Notes under the pieces: generated by a model | Told to the model about the DNA's origin: nothing | Seen by the model: the letters and a program-made list of their open reading frames with translations, nothing else | Databases searched by the model: none | Shown: positions 31,909 to 42,256 of the stretch, one piece after another | How the letters are laid out: the number at the start of each line of letters is the position of its first letter | Numbering within the stretch: position 1 is the first letter of the stretch | Program-made: the position numbers and the translations under genes | NCBI GenBank assembly: GCA_024642525.1 | Contig: JAHEAX010000002.1 | Coordinates: 1 to 64,000, forward strand | Direction of reading: 5' to 3' | DNA from: Erythrobacteraceae bacterium | GTDB lineage: Bacteria; Pseudomonadota; Alphaproteobacteria; Sphingomonadales; Sphingomonadaceae | Length of the DNA: 64,000 nt

Positions 31909-32471
31909 GCGGGAGGCATCAGCGAAAAAATCGCGCCCTGGGTGCTGACCGTCCAGTCGTCTCCCTCAGCCAGCGCAATATCGGCCAGTTGCTGATACGT
32001 GCTGCGGTTAAGCCGCGCTTCCAGCCCGCGGCGGACCAGAAGGTAAAGCGCAGGCGTTTCGCTGCTGCCTCTGGCCAGCAGAGGATTTTCCGGCCCGGCG
32101 GCCACCAGTTCATCGGTGTTCAGCCGGAAACCTATTGCCTTGCCGCCATCAGCAGCTTCTTTCAGCGACACGTCGGTGGCGATAAAGGCTGCGTCTTCGA
32201 CTTCGATAGAAAGTTTCTCGAACGGCGTGACCAGCCAGTGCTGGCCATCATCATCGCGCGTTAACAAGCCGGAAAAGGCGCGCACCATCGCCTGCCGCTT
32301 TATCGGGCCGCCATCGTGGTACCACGTGCCGTCAGCGGCAATCCGCATCAGGCTGTCGCCCATGTTCTGCGGCGCCCAGCCTTCGACCGGAGGCAGCTTG
32401 CGCTGCGCCACCTGTTCGGCAATCTGGGCAAGGGTGAGGCCGGCAAGTTCTGGCGGTGGTTCATATGGCAT
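31905..32471 (-). CDS. DUF1285 domain-containing protein
   Basis: GDSLMRIAADGTWYHDGGPIKRQAMVRAFSGLLTRDDDGQHWLVTPFEKLSIEVEDAAF. Confidence 0.87.
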   Translation of the reverse strand: MPYEPPPELAGLTLAQIAEQVAQRKLPPVEGWAPQNMGDSLMRIAADGTWYHDGGPIKRQAMVRAFSGLLTRDDDGQHWLVTPFEKLSIEVEDAAFIATDVSLKEAADGGKAIGFRLNTDELVAAGPENPLLARGSSETPALYLLVRRGLEARLNRSTYQQLADIALAEGDDWTVSTQGAIFSLMPPA

Positions 32472-32523
32472 CAGCGTTCAGATGCCAGATGCGCGGGCAG
32501 CAAACAATCCCGGCCTTGCATGG

Positions 32524-33048
32524 CTAGTTGCCTGATGCTGCGCCCAGCCACGGGCCGATCATCCCCTTGGGCGGCAATATGGCTGGATTGTCGCAGCGGA
32601 CCAGCAGTCGGTCACGTTCAAACGGGCCGGGGCAGTACCATTCGCCGGTGTGATCTGCGCTGAAGCCGAAGAAGCGGCCATAATAATCCGCATCGCCAAT
32701 CAGCACCTGCGGCAATGCTGCCTTGGGGTCGAGCGCGCGCAGGGCTGCCAGCATCAGCGCCTTGCCGAACCCTTCCTGCTGGCGTTCCGGCATCACGGCC
32801 ACTGGTCCCACCATCAGCATGGGGTGCGCACGCCCTTCAGGGTCGGTCAGCGCAACTGGCCAAAGCTGAATTGTTCCGACCAGATAATCATCATCGTCCA
32901 GCGCAGCAAAGCTGAGGCGCGGCAACCATTCCACCCCTTCGCGCATCCGGTATGCCGTGCGCGCATGGCGATCCGGCCCGAAAGCACGGTCGAGCAATTC
33001 CTCGACAAGCGCAGGGTCGATATTGGCAAGGGGTACTATGGTGGACAT
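32524..33048 (-). CDS. GNAT family N-acetyltransferase
   Basis: LMVGPVAVMPERQQEGFGKALMLAALRA acetyl-CoA motif; start at MSTIVPL. Confidence 0.82.
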   Translation of the reverse strand: MSTIVPLANIDPALVEELLDRAFGPDRHARTAYRMREGVEWLPRLSFAALDDDDYLVGTIQLWPVALTDPEGRAHPMLMVGPVAVMPERQQEGFGKALMLAALRALDPKAALPQVLIGDADYYGRFFGFSADHTGEWYCPGPFERDRLLVRCDNPAILPPKGMIGPWLGAASGN

Positions 33049-33127
33049 GCGTGCTCCTGAAGCGAGCGCGCCGATAGGTGGCGCAAACGCCCCTGTCGAC
33101 AATAATTCGCCTATGGGCGCATCATTC

Positions 33128-34315
33128 TCAGCTTGGGGTCAGGCGCAGCAGACGGCCCTTTTCACCATCTTCCAGCAGCCAGATTGCACCGTCGGGGCCT
33201 TCCACGATCTCGCGAATGCGGTTGCCCATGTCGTACCGGCCAACTTCGGTCGCCTTTTCGCCGTTGATTTTCACATTGACGACCGCGTTGGTTTTCAGCC
33301 CGGCAATCAGCGCATGGCCGCGCCAGTCACCGAACATCTTGCCGCTGTAGAAAATCATGTCCCCCGGCGCGATGACCGGGGTCCAGCCAATGGCAGGCCC
33401 AGCAAGATCGGGGCGGGTGTTATTGTCGGGGATGACCTTGCCATCGTAATGGTCGCCGTCCGACACCACTGGCCAGCCGTAATTCTGGCCTGCCTTGACC
33501 AGGTTGAGTTCATCACCCCCTGCCGGGCCGTGCTCCACATCCCACAGCCTGCCTTGGGCATCGAACTGGAGACCAAGGATATTGCGATGGCCATAAGACC
33601 AGATCTGGCTGGTTACCCCGCCTTCTGCGGCAAAGGGGTTTCCGGCAGCGGGTTTGCCATCCAGAGTGAGGCGGACGATGCTGCCCAGATTGTTAGACCT
33701 GTCTTGCGCAGGTTCGCCCTTCTGGCGTTCACCGCTGGCGACGAAGAGGTATTTGCCGTCAGGCGAAAAAGTGATGCGGTGTGAATAATGCCCCCGGCCT
33801 GTGACCTTGGGCGCCTGGCGCCAGATGACGGACAATTGATCTATCCGGCAGGCATCTGCCGTGCCGCAAACCAGCGTTCCGCGGCCAACCACTGCGCCGC
33901 GCGTATCCCCATCACCTGCCTCTGCCCAGCTGAGATAGACCGTGCGCCGGTCCAGCTTTGCGCTGGCCTCGGATGGAAGGAAGGCAATGTCGCCAAGGCC
34001 GCCCTGGCCGCCGTAATCCACGGTTGGCACACCGCTGACGGTGCCTGTCCGTCCGCTGGACGAATCGACGAATTTGATCGCGCCTGCCTGTTCCGTGATG
34101 AACAGCACATTCGTGCCAGGCGCAAAGTCAGCAGCCCAAGGTTCAGCAAAGGCGCCATGTTCCGTCACCGAAAACGGCCCGACCGTGCGCGCATTTGCTG
34201 GCGCCGGGGTCGACTGCGTTTCCTGCATCCTGTCCACCGATGCTTCGCTCCCGCAGCTTGCGAGGGAAATGGAGGCGGTGGATAGAAGTGCGGCAATGAG
34301 TTTCGATTTGGACAT
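33128..34315 (-). CDS. PQQ-dependent sugar dehydrogenase (glucose/sorbosone dehydrogenase family), lipoprotein
   Basis: MSKSKLIAALLSTASISLASC lipobox; GGQGGLGDIAF, YSHRITFSPDGKYLFVASGER, VEHGPAGGDELNLVKAGQNYGWP. Confidence 0.92.
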   Translation of the reverse strand: MSKSKLIAALLSTASISLASCGSEASVDRMQETQSTPAPANARTVGPFSVTEHGAFAEPWAADFAPGTNVLFITEQAGAIKFVDSSSGRTGTVSGVPTVDYGGQGGLGDIAFLPSEASAKLDRRTVYLSWAEAGDGDTRGAVVGRGTLVCGTADACRIDQLSVIWRQAPKVTGRGHYSHRITFSPDGKYLFVASGERQKGEPAQDRSNNLGSIVRLTLDGKPAAGNPFAAEGGVTSQIWSYGHRNILGLQFDAQGRLWDVEHGPAGGDELNLVKAGQNYGWPVVSDGDHYDGKVIPDNNTRPDLAGPAIGWTPVIAPGDMIFYSGKMFGDWRGHALIAGLKTNAVVNVKINGEKATEVGRYDMGNRIREIVEGPDGAIWLLEDGEKGRLLRLTPS

Positions 34316-34943
34316 ATCCGGGCTTTCTGGCTCAGCTGAACTGCAATGCGATTCCGAAACATTGGTTTTCGGCGTGGATGAAGCGGGGCGTGGCCCGCTG
34401 GCGGGGCCAGTTGTGGCGGCTGCTGTGGCGCTTTGCAAGCCGCGCCCTGCCGGGCTCGACGATTCCAAGAAATTGACGGCCAAAAGACGGGCGGAACTGG
34501 ATATTTCCATCCGCCGCCGCTGCGCATGGGCAGTAGGCGTGGTGGATGTGGAGGCGATTGACCGGATCAACATATTGGCGGCCACCATGCTGGCAATGAC
34601 GCAGGCGGTGGAGCGGCTGTCCAGGGCGCTTGGCCATGACCCCAAAACCGTCCTGATCGATGGCAACATGACGCCGCGGGGGCGCGCTGATGGCTGGCGC
34701 TGGGATGGCCGGGCCATTGTGGGCGGAGACGCAATCGAACCTGCCATTTCCGCAGCATCGATCGTGGCGAAGGAATGGCGTGACCGGATCATGCTGGAGG
34801 CAGCAGGGCAGCATCCGCAATATGGTTGGGAACGGAACAAGGGCTATGGCACGCGGGACCATATGGCGGCCCTGGCCGAACATGGCCCGTGCCCGATGCA
34901 CCGGCGCAGTTTTGCGCCTGTTTCCCAGATGGTGCTGCTCTAG
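34296..34943 (+). CDS. rnhB: ribonuclease HII
   Basis: VFGVDEAGRGPLAGPVVAAAV, LDDSKKLTAKRR, SIVAKEWRDRIM. Confidence 0.95.
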   Translation: MSFDLDISGLSGSAELQCDSETLVFGVDEAGRGPLAGPVVAAAVALCKPRPAGLDDSKKLTAKRRAELDISIRRRCAWAVGVVDVEAIDRINILAATMLAMTQAVERLSRALGHDPKTVLIDGNMTPRGRADGWRWDGRAIVGGDAIEPAISAASIVAKEWRDRIMLEAAGQHPQYGWERNKGYGTRDHMAALAEHGPCPMHRRSFAPVSQMVLL

Positions 34944-35839
34944 CCCAGAATTTCCGATGCTTCGGCGGCAATCACGGCAGCAATCGCGGCATAGGTATCG
35001 CTGAATGCCGCATCCTTGCGCCAGACGGCAGCAATCGACCGTTTTGCTTCCCACCCCTTGATTTCGAAGCGTTTAACCATGTCTTCGCCGCCTGTTTCGG
35101 AGCGGACATAGAGTTCGGGCAAGACAGCCAGCCCAAGACCCGATCCAGCCATCTGGCGCAGACTGTCGAGGCTGGTGCCTTCGTAATCTCGCAGCAATTG
35201 CGCGCCCAGAGCCGAACAGATTTGTGCAGTCTGCCGGTGAAAATGGTGGCGCGGGTCGAGGCTGAGGACGGGCTGTCCGGAAAAATCCGAAGGTTCGAGA
35301 TGTGCCCTTGCGTGCAGTGGATGATCGGGCGCACCGAACATGTGAAGTTCTTCAAGAAACAGCGGCTGCACGGTGAGTCCGGGCGATGCATCGGGCGCGG
35401 GGCCGAGCACCATGTCAAGCTTGCCATTAAGCAATTCGGTCTTCTGTTCGTCGGGAATCCCCTCGCGTATATACAGGCGGAGGGAAGGGTGTTCGCGGTG
35501 CAACCTGACCACGGCGTGGGGAATGAGATAAGGGCCAAGCGTGGGTGTCACGCCAAAGCGAATGGTGCCTGCCATGCCGCGATTGCTGGCTTCAGCCACA
35601 TGGCGGATTTCCGCGACATCCAGCAGCACGCGGCGTGCACGGCTGGCAATTTCCCTGCCAATTGGTGTCAGCCTTACGGGCCGGCCGCGTTCCACCAGTT
35701 TTACGCCAAGCCGGGCCTCCAGCTCTTTCAACTGCTGGCTCAGCGTGGGCTGGGTCACGGGGATACTGTCCGCCGCGCGCCCGAAATGTTGGGTTTCTTC
35801 CAGGGCGACCAGATATCGAAGCTGTCTTAATGTAGGCAT
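34940..35839 (-). CDS. OxyR-like LysR-family transcriptional regulator
   Basis: LRQLRYLVALEETQHFGRAADSIPVTQPTLSQQLKELEARLGVKLVERG HTH; LysR substrate domain. Confidence 0.88.
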   Translation of the reverse strand: MPTLRQLRYLVALEETQHFGRAADSIPVTQPTLSQQLKELEARLGVKLVERGRPVRLTPIGREIASRARRVLLDVAEIRHVAEASNRGMAGTIRFGVTPTLGPYLIPHAVVRLHREHPSLRLYIREGIPDEQKTELLNGKLDMVLGPAPDASPGLTVQPLFLEELHMFGAPDHPLHARAHLEPSDFSGQPVLSLDPRHHFHRQTAQICSALGAQLLRDYEGTSLDSLRQMAGSGLGLAVLPELYVRSETGGEDMVKRFEIKGWEAKRSIAAVWRKDAAFSDTYAAIAAVIAAEASEILG

Positions 35840-35840
35840 G

Positions 35841-35855
35841 ATAGGATTTATCTAT
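35841..35855. promoter_or_regulatory. OxyR-type half-operator ATAG-N7-CTAT immediately upstream of the LysR gene
   Basis: ATAGGATTTATCTAT matches ATAG-N7-CTAT exactly, 2-16 nt upstream of the start codon. Confidence 0.5.
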
Positions 35856-35949
35856 CAAATGTCGATGTAACTTCCAATTGGAATTATCACCGCCGACCTG
35901 CCATTCCAATCGGGACAGGGAAATGATCTTGCCGACAAAGGAGGCTTGA

Positions 35950-36123
35950 ATGAACACCCATCTTGACCGTCTGACCAAACGACACCGGCGACTTGATCGC
36001 CTGATCGACACCAGCAAGGCAGCGGGCAAACAGGAAGATCTCAAGTTGCTCAAGCGCGTGCGACTGCGCTTGCGTGACGAGATTGCCGAACTCAGGAATG
36101 GCAAGAAACCAGTCATGTCATAG
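35950..36123 (+). CDS. YdcH / DUF465 family small protein
   Basis: 57 aa MNTHLDRLTKRHRRLDRLIDTSKAAGKQEDLKLLKRVRLRLRDEIAELRNGKKPVMS; RBS aaaggagg 5-6 nt upstream; below the ORF-track size cutoff. Confidence 0.85.
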   Translation: MNTHLDRLTKRHRRLDRLIDTSKAAGKQEDLKLLKRVRLRLRDEIAELRNGKKPVMS

Positions 36124-36292
36124 TTCGGTTGGCGGCGCGCATCTCTCTCCCCCTCCTCATGGGGTGCGCGTCGCCGCAATTTCTGCAACACTCTCAGGCG
36201 GCGTTTCCGGAGTATATCCGGCGCCGCCTTCGTTTTGATCTTGCCGCCGCTCTGGCGCCGCCACCTGCCACATATGAACCAAGGACAACACA

Positions 36293-37486
36293 TTGCCCCT
36301 GATGCCGACAAAGCTTGCCGGAAATGCCGCCCAGTCTATGCGCGACTTTCTGAAGGAAGAAAGCGCAGGCGGCATCGTGCTGATGGTCGCCGCTGCCTGC
36401 GCGCTGTTTCTTGCCAACAGCCCCTGGGCTGGGTGGTATAATTCGGCGCTGGCGACGGAAATTGCGCTGACCGTGGGCGGCGCAGGCATCGAAAAGCCTG
36501 CCCTGCTGTGGATCAACGACGGGTTGATGGCGCTTTTCTTCTTCCTCGTCGGGCTGGAGGTTAAACGCGAAGTGCTGACTGGCCAGCTTTCCAGCTGGAA
36601 ACAATCGTCCCTGCCTCTGTTTGCCGCGATTGGCGGCATGGTGCTGCCGGCGCTGGTGTTCACGGCAATCAACTGGAACCAGCCTGAAAACCTGGCGGGC
36701 TGGGCCATTCCTGCCGCCACCGACATCGCCTTTGCGCTCGGCATTCTGGCGCTATTGGGCAGCCGCGTTCCGGTGGCGCTGAAGGCGTTGTTGCTGGCGA
36801 TTGCAGTGATCGACGACATCGGCGCAATCATTATTATCGCATTGTTCTATACGCCTTCGGTCGATGGCACCATGCTGGCCTTTGCCGCCGCCATATTTGC
36901 ACTGCTGACGATGATCGGCAAGGCGCGCGTCGGATCGTCGCTGCCCTATGTAATCCTGGGCGTTGCCTTGTGGTTTTTCGTTCTGAAATCGGGCGTTCAT
37001 GCCACCTTGGCAGGCGTGGCGCTCGCGATAACGGTGCCCCTGTCAGACCGCCGCGGGCGCGATGTGCTGGAACGTATGGAACACGGCCTCCACCCGTGGG
37101 TGGCGTTCATGGTGGTGCCGATTTTCGCGTTGGCCAATGCGGGTGTTTCCTTTGCCGGTATGGAACTGGCCGCATTTGCAGCGCCGCTGCCGCTGGGCAT
37201 TGCGCTGGGCTTGTTCCTCGGCAAGCAATTGGGCATTTTCGGATTTGCCTGGGCCGCAGCCAGGACCGGCATTGCCAGCCTGCCCGAAGGCATCAGCTGG
37301 AAACAGCTTTACGGCCTGTCGCTCATCGCCGGCATCGGCTTTACGATGAGCCTGTTCATCGGCAATCTTGCCTTTGCATCTGCTGACCAGATCGCTGCTG
37401 TAAAACTGGGCGTGATCTGCGGTTCGCTTGTGGCGGCCCTTGCCGGAATTTTCATTCTTCGAAATTCAGAAAGTAATGCGCGATGA
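36293..37486 (+). CDS. nhaA: Na+/H+ antiporter NhaA
   Basis: LWINDGLMALFFFLVGLEVKREVLTGQL, PAATDIAFALGILALLG, IDDIGAI. Confidence 0.96.
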   Translation: MPLMPTKLAGNAAQSMRDFLKEESAGGIVLMVAAACALFLANSPWAGWYNSALATEIALTVGGAGIEKPALLWINDGLMALFFFLVGLEVKREVLTGQLSSWKQSSLPLFAAIGGMVLPALVFTAINWNQPENLAGWAIPAATDIAFALGILALLGSRVPVALKALLLAIAVIDDIGAIIIIALFYTPSVDGTMLAFAAAIFALLTMIGKARVGSSLPYVILGVALWFFVLKSGVHATLAGVALAITVPLSDRRGRDVLERMEHGLHPWVAFMVVPIFALANAGVSFAGMELAAFAAPLPLGIALGLFLGKQLGIFGFAWAAARTGIASLPEGISWKQLYGLSLIAGIGFTMSLFIGNLAFASADQIAAVKLGVICGSLVAALAGIFILRNSESNAR

Positions 37487-38406
37487 CTGCGTCAATTCTC
37501 TTATGCCTTGCCGGGCTGGTTGGCCTAGGGCTGGGTGGTGACTGGCTGGTGAAGGGCGCTGTGGGCATTGCTCGGCGCGCTGGCATATCCAGCTTGCTGA
37601 CCGGCCTTGTCATCGTCGGTTTCGCTACCTCCATGCCGGAACTTGTGACCAGCGTCAGGGCGGCGCTGGCAGGATCGCCCGGCATTGCATGGGGTAATGT
37701 CATCGGTTCCAACATCGCGAACACTCTCCTCATCCTTGGTGCAACCGCACTGGTCGCGCCGATTATCCTGACCGGCACCGGCCGCCGCGATGCAGTGGTG
37801 GCACTCGTGGCGTCTGCCCTTGTCTGGATATTGGCGGTGCAGGGTCTGGCTTCTGTGTGGCTGGGTCTGCTGCTCATGGGGCTGACCGCGGCCTATGTCT
37901 TCTGGCGCTATCGCTATCCGCGCAACGACGAAGGCGAAGAAGAAGATGACGAGCCGATGCAATCGCTGCCGCGTTCCTTATTCTGGTTGGTTGTGGGCCT
38001 CGCGGCACTGGTTGCAGGCGGCCATTTTCTGGTCGAGGGCGCGATTGACCTCGCGAGCATGGCAGGCGTGAGCGAAACCGTAATCGGCCTTACCGTGGTG
38101 GCTGTTGGCACTTCGCTGCCGGAACTGGCCGCATCGATTGCGGCGGCCATGCGTGGCAAATCCGCTCTGGCCATTGGCAATGTCGTGGGTTCCAACATCT
38201 ACAATCTGTTGGCCATTGGCGGCGTTACGCTGGCGATTGCGCCGCTGCCTATTCCGCAGGAAATGGCCGATGTGGAACTGCCGGTCATGGTCGGCAGCGC
38301 ATTGATGCTGCTGGTGATGTGCTGGTTCGGCAGGCGGATCAGCAGGGTTGGGGGCGCGCTGCTGGTCGGGGCCTTTTCCATCAATACACTCATCCTGTTC
38401 GTTTAA
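37483..38406 (+). CDS. calcium/sodium antiporter (CaCA family, YrbG-like)
   Basis: Two alpha repeats: GFATSMPELVTSVRAAL..GNVIGSNIANTLLILG and AVGTSLPELAASIAAAM..GNVVGSNIYNLLAIGG. Confidence 0.94.
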   Translation: MTASILLCLAGLVGLGLGGDWLVKGAVGIARRAGISSLLTGLVIVGFATSMPELVTSVRAALAGSPGIAWGNVIGSNIANTLLILGATALVAPIILTGTGRRDAVVALVASALVWILAVQGLASVWLGLLLMGLTAAYVFWRYRYPRNDEGEEEDDEPMQSLPRSLFWLVVGLAALVAGGHFLVEGAIDLASMAGVSETVIGLTVVAVGTSLPELAASIAAAMRGKSALAIGNVVGSNIYNLLAIGGVTLAIAPLPIPQEMADVELPVMVGSALMLLVMCWFGRRISRVGGALLVGAFSINTLILFV

Positions 38407-38418
38407 TGCTGGCAGGTT

Positions 38419-38570
38419 GAGTCCTTCGCGCCACACCCCAAGATGGCGAGTCTGGTGAACCACAGCAGACTCAACATCTTGTGGGGGACTCTTTTCGTTC
38501 TCCCTTAATTGAGCGGGCGTTAACTATATTCGTCCATCATTCCTGCTTGACGTGGAGTCCGCGAGGACTC
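38419..38570. promoter_or_regulatory. Cluster of six GANTC (CcrM-type methylation) sites upstream of the ccrM-like gene
   Basis: GANTC at 38419, 38448, 38468, 38487, 38555, 38566; the last two form GAGTCC-GCGA-GGACTC inverted repeat. Confidence 0.8.
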
Positions 38571-38583
38571 ACCCTGTGGATAA

Positions 38584-39753
<1,170 letters not shown>

Positions 39754-39772
39754 TCAGGACATTCCTGACTTT

Positions 39773-40885
39773 ATGGACCAGCTATACATTCGCCCGATCG
39801 GCCTGACGGCCAGCCCGCAAAGCGAGGACGGCGATGCTGTGCGCCTTGCCGGCGGCATGGTCTATGCGCACCGCTTCGCCATCCTGCTGCGCCGGAATGG
39901 CGAAGTCACATTGCGTGACCGGGTCACGCCATCCGGAATGGCGCAGGCTTTGGGCCATTTGCCCGACAGCGTGGGGGCAGAGGCAGAGGCCCAGTGGTCG
40001 GCGCTCCGTTTTGCGCATCCTGCTCTTCAGTTGGGGGAACGCACCGTGCGGCTGGACCAGCCGCAAGTGATGGGAATTCTGAATGTAACGCCTGACAGTT
40101 TTTCGGATGGCGGCGCTTTTCTGGATAATCCCGAAGCAGGGCGCGCCCACGCTGCTGCCATGCTCGAAAGCGGCGCTGCGCTGGTCGATATTGGCGGTGA
40201 AAGCACACGGCCCGGTGCGCCTGCCACATGGGAAGGTGACGAGCTGGAACGGGTGCTGCCTGCGGTTGAATATTGTGCAACCATGGGCGCTGCAATCAGC
40301 GTGGACACGCGCCGGCCTGCCGTGATGGAAGCTGCGCTGGCCAAGGGTGCGCATATTTTCAACGATGTTTCCGCCCTGCGCCACGATCCGCGCAGCATCG
40401 AACTGGCAGCTGCCAGCAGATGCCCGGTGGTGTTGATGCATTCACCCGGGGTGGGCGACGATCTGCATGCAGATGCTGACTACGGGAATGTCGTGTTCGA
40501 CGTGTTCGACTGGCTCAAAGCGGCCAGGGACCGAGCGCTTGAAGCAGGTATCCTGCGCGAAAACATCATCCTCGATCCCGGCGTCGGTTTTGGCAAGACG
40601 CTGGCAGAAAACCTGTCCTTGATGAACGCACTGCCGTTGTTCCATGCCTTGGGCCAGCCTCTGCTGCTGGGCGCGAGCCGCAAACGGATGATCGGCGCCC
40701 TGTCGAACGAGGCTGATGCCGAACATCGCTTGGGCGGCAGCATCGCGCTGGCGATGGCGGGCATGGATGCAGGCGTGCAATTGCTGCGCGTCCATGATGT
40801 TGCCGAAACGGTGCAGGCCCGCAATGTCTGGCGCGGGCTGAGAGATGCCGCGCTGACGGACTTTTCCGACATTCCTGCGGATTGA
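39773..40885 (+). CDS. folP: dihydropteroate synthase
   Basis: MGILNVTPDSFSDGGAF, DIGGESTRPGA, LDPGVGFGKT. Confidence 0.95.
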   Translation: MDQLYIRPIGLTASPQSEDGDAVRLAGGMVYAHRFAILLRRNGEVTLRDRVTPSGMAQALGHLPDSVGAEAEAQWSALRFAHPALQLGERTVRLDQPQVMGILNVTPDSFSDGGAFLDNPEAGRAHAAAMLESGAALVDIGGESTRPGAPATWEGDELERVLPAVEYCATMGAAISVDTRRPAVMEAALAKGAHIFNDVSALRHDPRSIELAAASRCPVVLMHSPGVGDDLHADADYGNVVFDVFDWLKAARDRALEAGILRENIILDPGVGFGKTLAENLSLMNALPLFHALGQPLLLGASRKRMIGALSNEADAEHRLGGSIALAMAGMDAGVQLLRVHDVAETVQARNVWRGLRDAALTDFSDIPAD

Positions 40886-40941
40886 CCTGATGCGTTAGGG
40901 ACGAGCGAAAAGCTGAACGACCTCGCCCTTGGCTGGCAGCG

Positions 40942-41346
40942 TTACTGCGCGGCCTCCACGCGGCTGATGAGGTCCCTGAAGGTGGCTTCCATCCAGCTTT
41001 CGTCCACCGCATCGAATGTGCTGGATACAGGCGATGTGTCCCGAAGCGTATATTTGCTGCGTTCAATCTGTTCTGCAGCCACCATCGCCCGCCCGTTTTC
41101 GAGATAGATCAGTATGGCGACAATGCGGTTGCCGTGCACTTTCAGGATGAACCGCTTGATATCGGCGGTCGCGCCTTCTTCGGTCAGCGAGAAATCTCCG
41201 CGCGGCTCCAGCGTGGCGTGGGCAAGGGCCACCAGTTTGGCCAACATCGGACCTTCCTCGCGGTCCCAGCGAAGGCGTTCAAACAGGAAGCTGTCGACAT
41301 CCTTGGAAAGGCGGTCGCATTCTGATTGCAGGCTGTCTTGGGACAC
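40942..41346 (-). CDS. hypothetical protein
   Basis: 134 aa, soluble, codon-plausible ORF with no recognised domain. Confidence 0.6.
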   Translation of the reverse strand: MSQDSLQSECDRLSKDVDSFLFERLRWDREEGPMLAKLVALAHATLEPRGDFSLTEEGATADIKRFILKVHGNRIVAILIYLENGRAMVAAEQIERSKYTLRDTSPVSSTFDAVDESWMEATFRDLISRVEAAQ

Positions 41347-41476
41347 AGGATTTCCAAAAGATCATGGACGCGGCGGCATTGCCTGCCGGTCGGTTGAACA
41401 GGTGACTGCCATAGCCGGCATTCCCTAACAACTTGCATGACTTCCTGTGAAAATCATGGCCTAGAGGCGCGCGGCC

Positions 41477-42256
41477 CTAGAGCGAATATCCACCATCGCT
41501 GACCAGCACCGTGCCGGTAATATTGGCCGCGGCATCAGACAGCAGGAAGCCGATTTCGCCAGCCAGTTCATCCGGCGTGGAAAATTGCCCGCGCGGCGTG
41601 GTGGCAGCCATGGCTTTCATCGTTGCATCGCGGCCATGTTCGGCCACGGCTTTGCGAAAATCCTCACCTCCATCCCAGATGGCCGTGTCCACCCCGCCTG
41701 GCGCAATGGCATTTACGCGGATGGAGTGCTGGGCATTTTCTGCCGCAGCGATCCGCGCCATGTGGGCCACGGCGGCCTTGGCAACACCATATGGCCCGAT
41801 GCCCGGCACAGGTTTGATGCCGGTGACGGACGATGTCAGCACCACGCTGCCGCCCTTGATACCGCCTCCGTCTTTCCTGATGGCGCGCAGGCCCGCTGCC
41901 ATGGTCAGGAATGCGCCATCAAGGTTGACGTCCATCACCCGCCGCCATTCGGCAAAGGAGAGATCGGCAAACTGCCCGCTGCCCGAAATGCCTGCATTCA
42001 CCACCACATGGTCGAGCGGGCCGATGCTCTCTTCCAGCTTTTCCCAATTTGCCGGGTCGGCAACGTCGAATGCATGGCGTTCTACCTTGCCCTCCAGGCG
42101 CAGCGTATCCAGCGCCGCCTTGTCGCGGTCCACCAGTACAAGCCGCGCTGCGCCATGGGCAGACAGCCACCGCGCCACGCCTGCGCCAATTCCTGATGCT
42201 GCGCCTGTCACCAATGCGCTGCGGCCTGAAAAGTCGAGCGGGTTGGGAATGGCCAT
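41477..42256 (-). CDS. SDR family oxidoreductase
   Basis: ALVTGAASGIGAGVARWL, VVNAGISG, YGVAKAAVAHMAR. Confidence 0.92.
   Translation of the reverse strand: MAIPNPLDFSGRSALVTGAASGIGAGVARWLSAHGAARLVLVDRDKAALDTLRLEGKVERHAFDVADPANWEKLEESIGPLDHVVVNAGISGSGQFADLSFAEWRRVMDVNLDGAFLTMAAGLRAIRKDGGGIKGGSVVLTSSVTGIKPVPGIGPYGVAKAAVAHMARIAAAENAQHSIRVNAIAPGGVDTAIWDGGEDFRKAVAEHGRDATMKAMAATTPRGQFSTPDELAGEIGFLLSDAAANITGTVLVSDGGYSL

Noticed and set aside
36194-36232. AGGCGGCG...CGCCGCCT hairpin after the DUF465 gene
   Set aside because: Could be a terminator but lacks a proper T-tract; left unannotated
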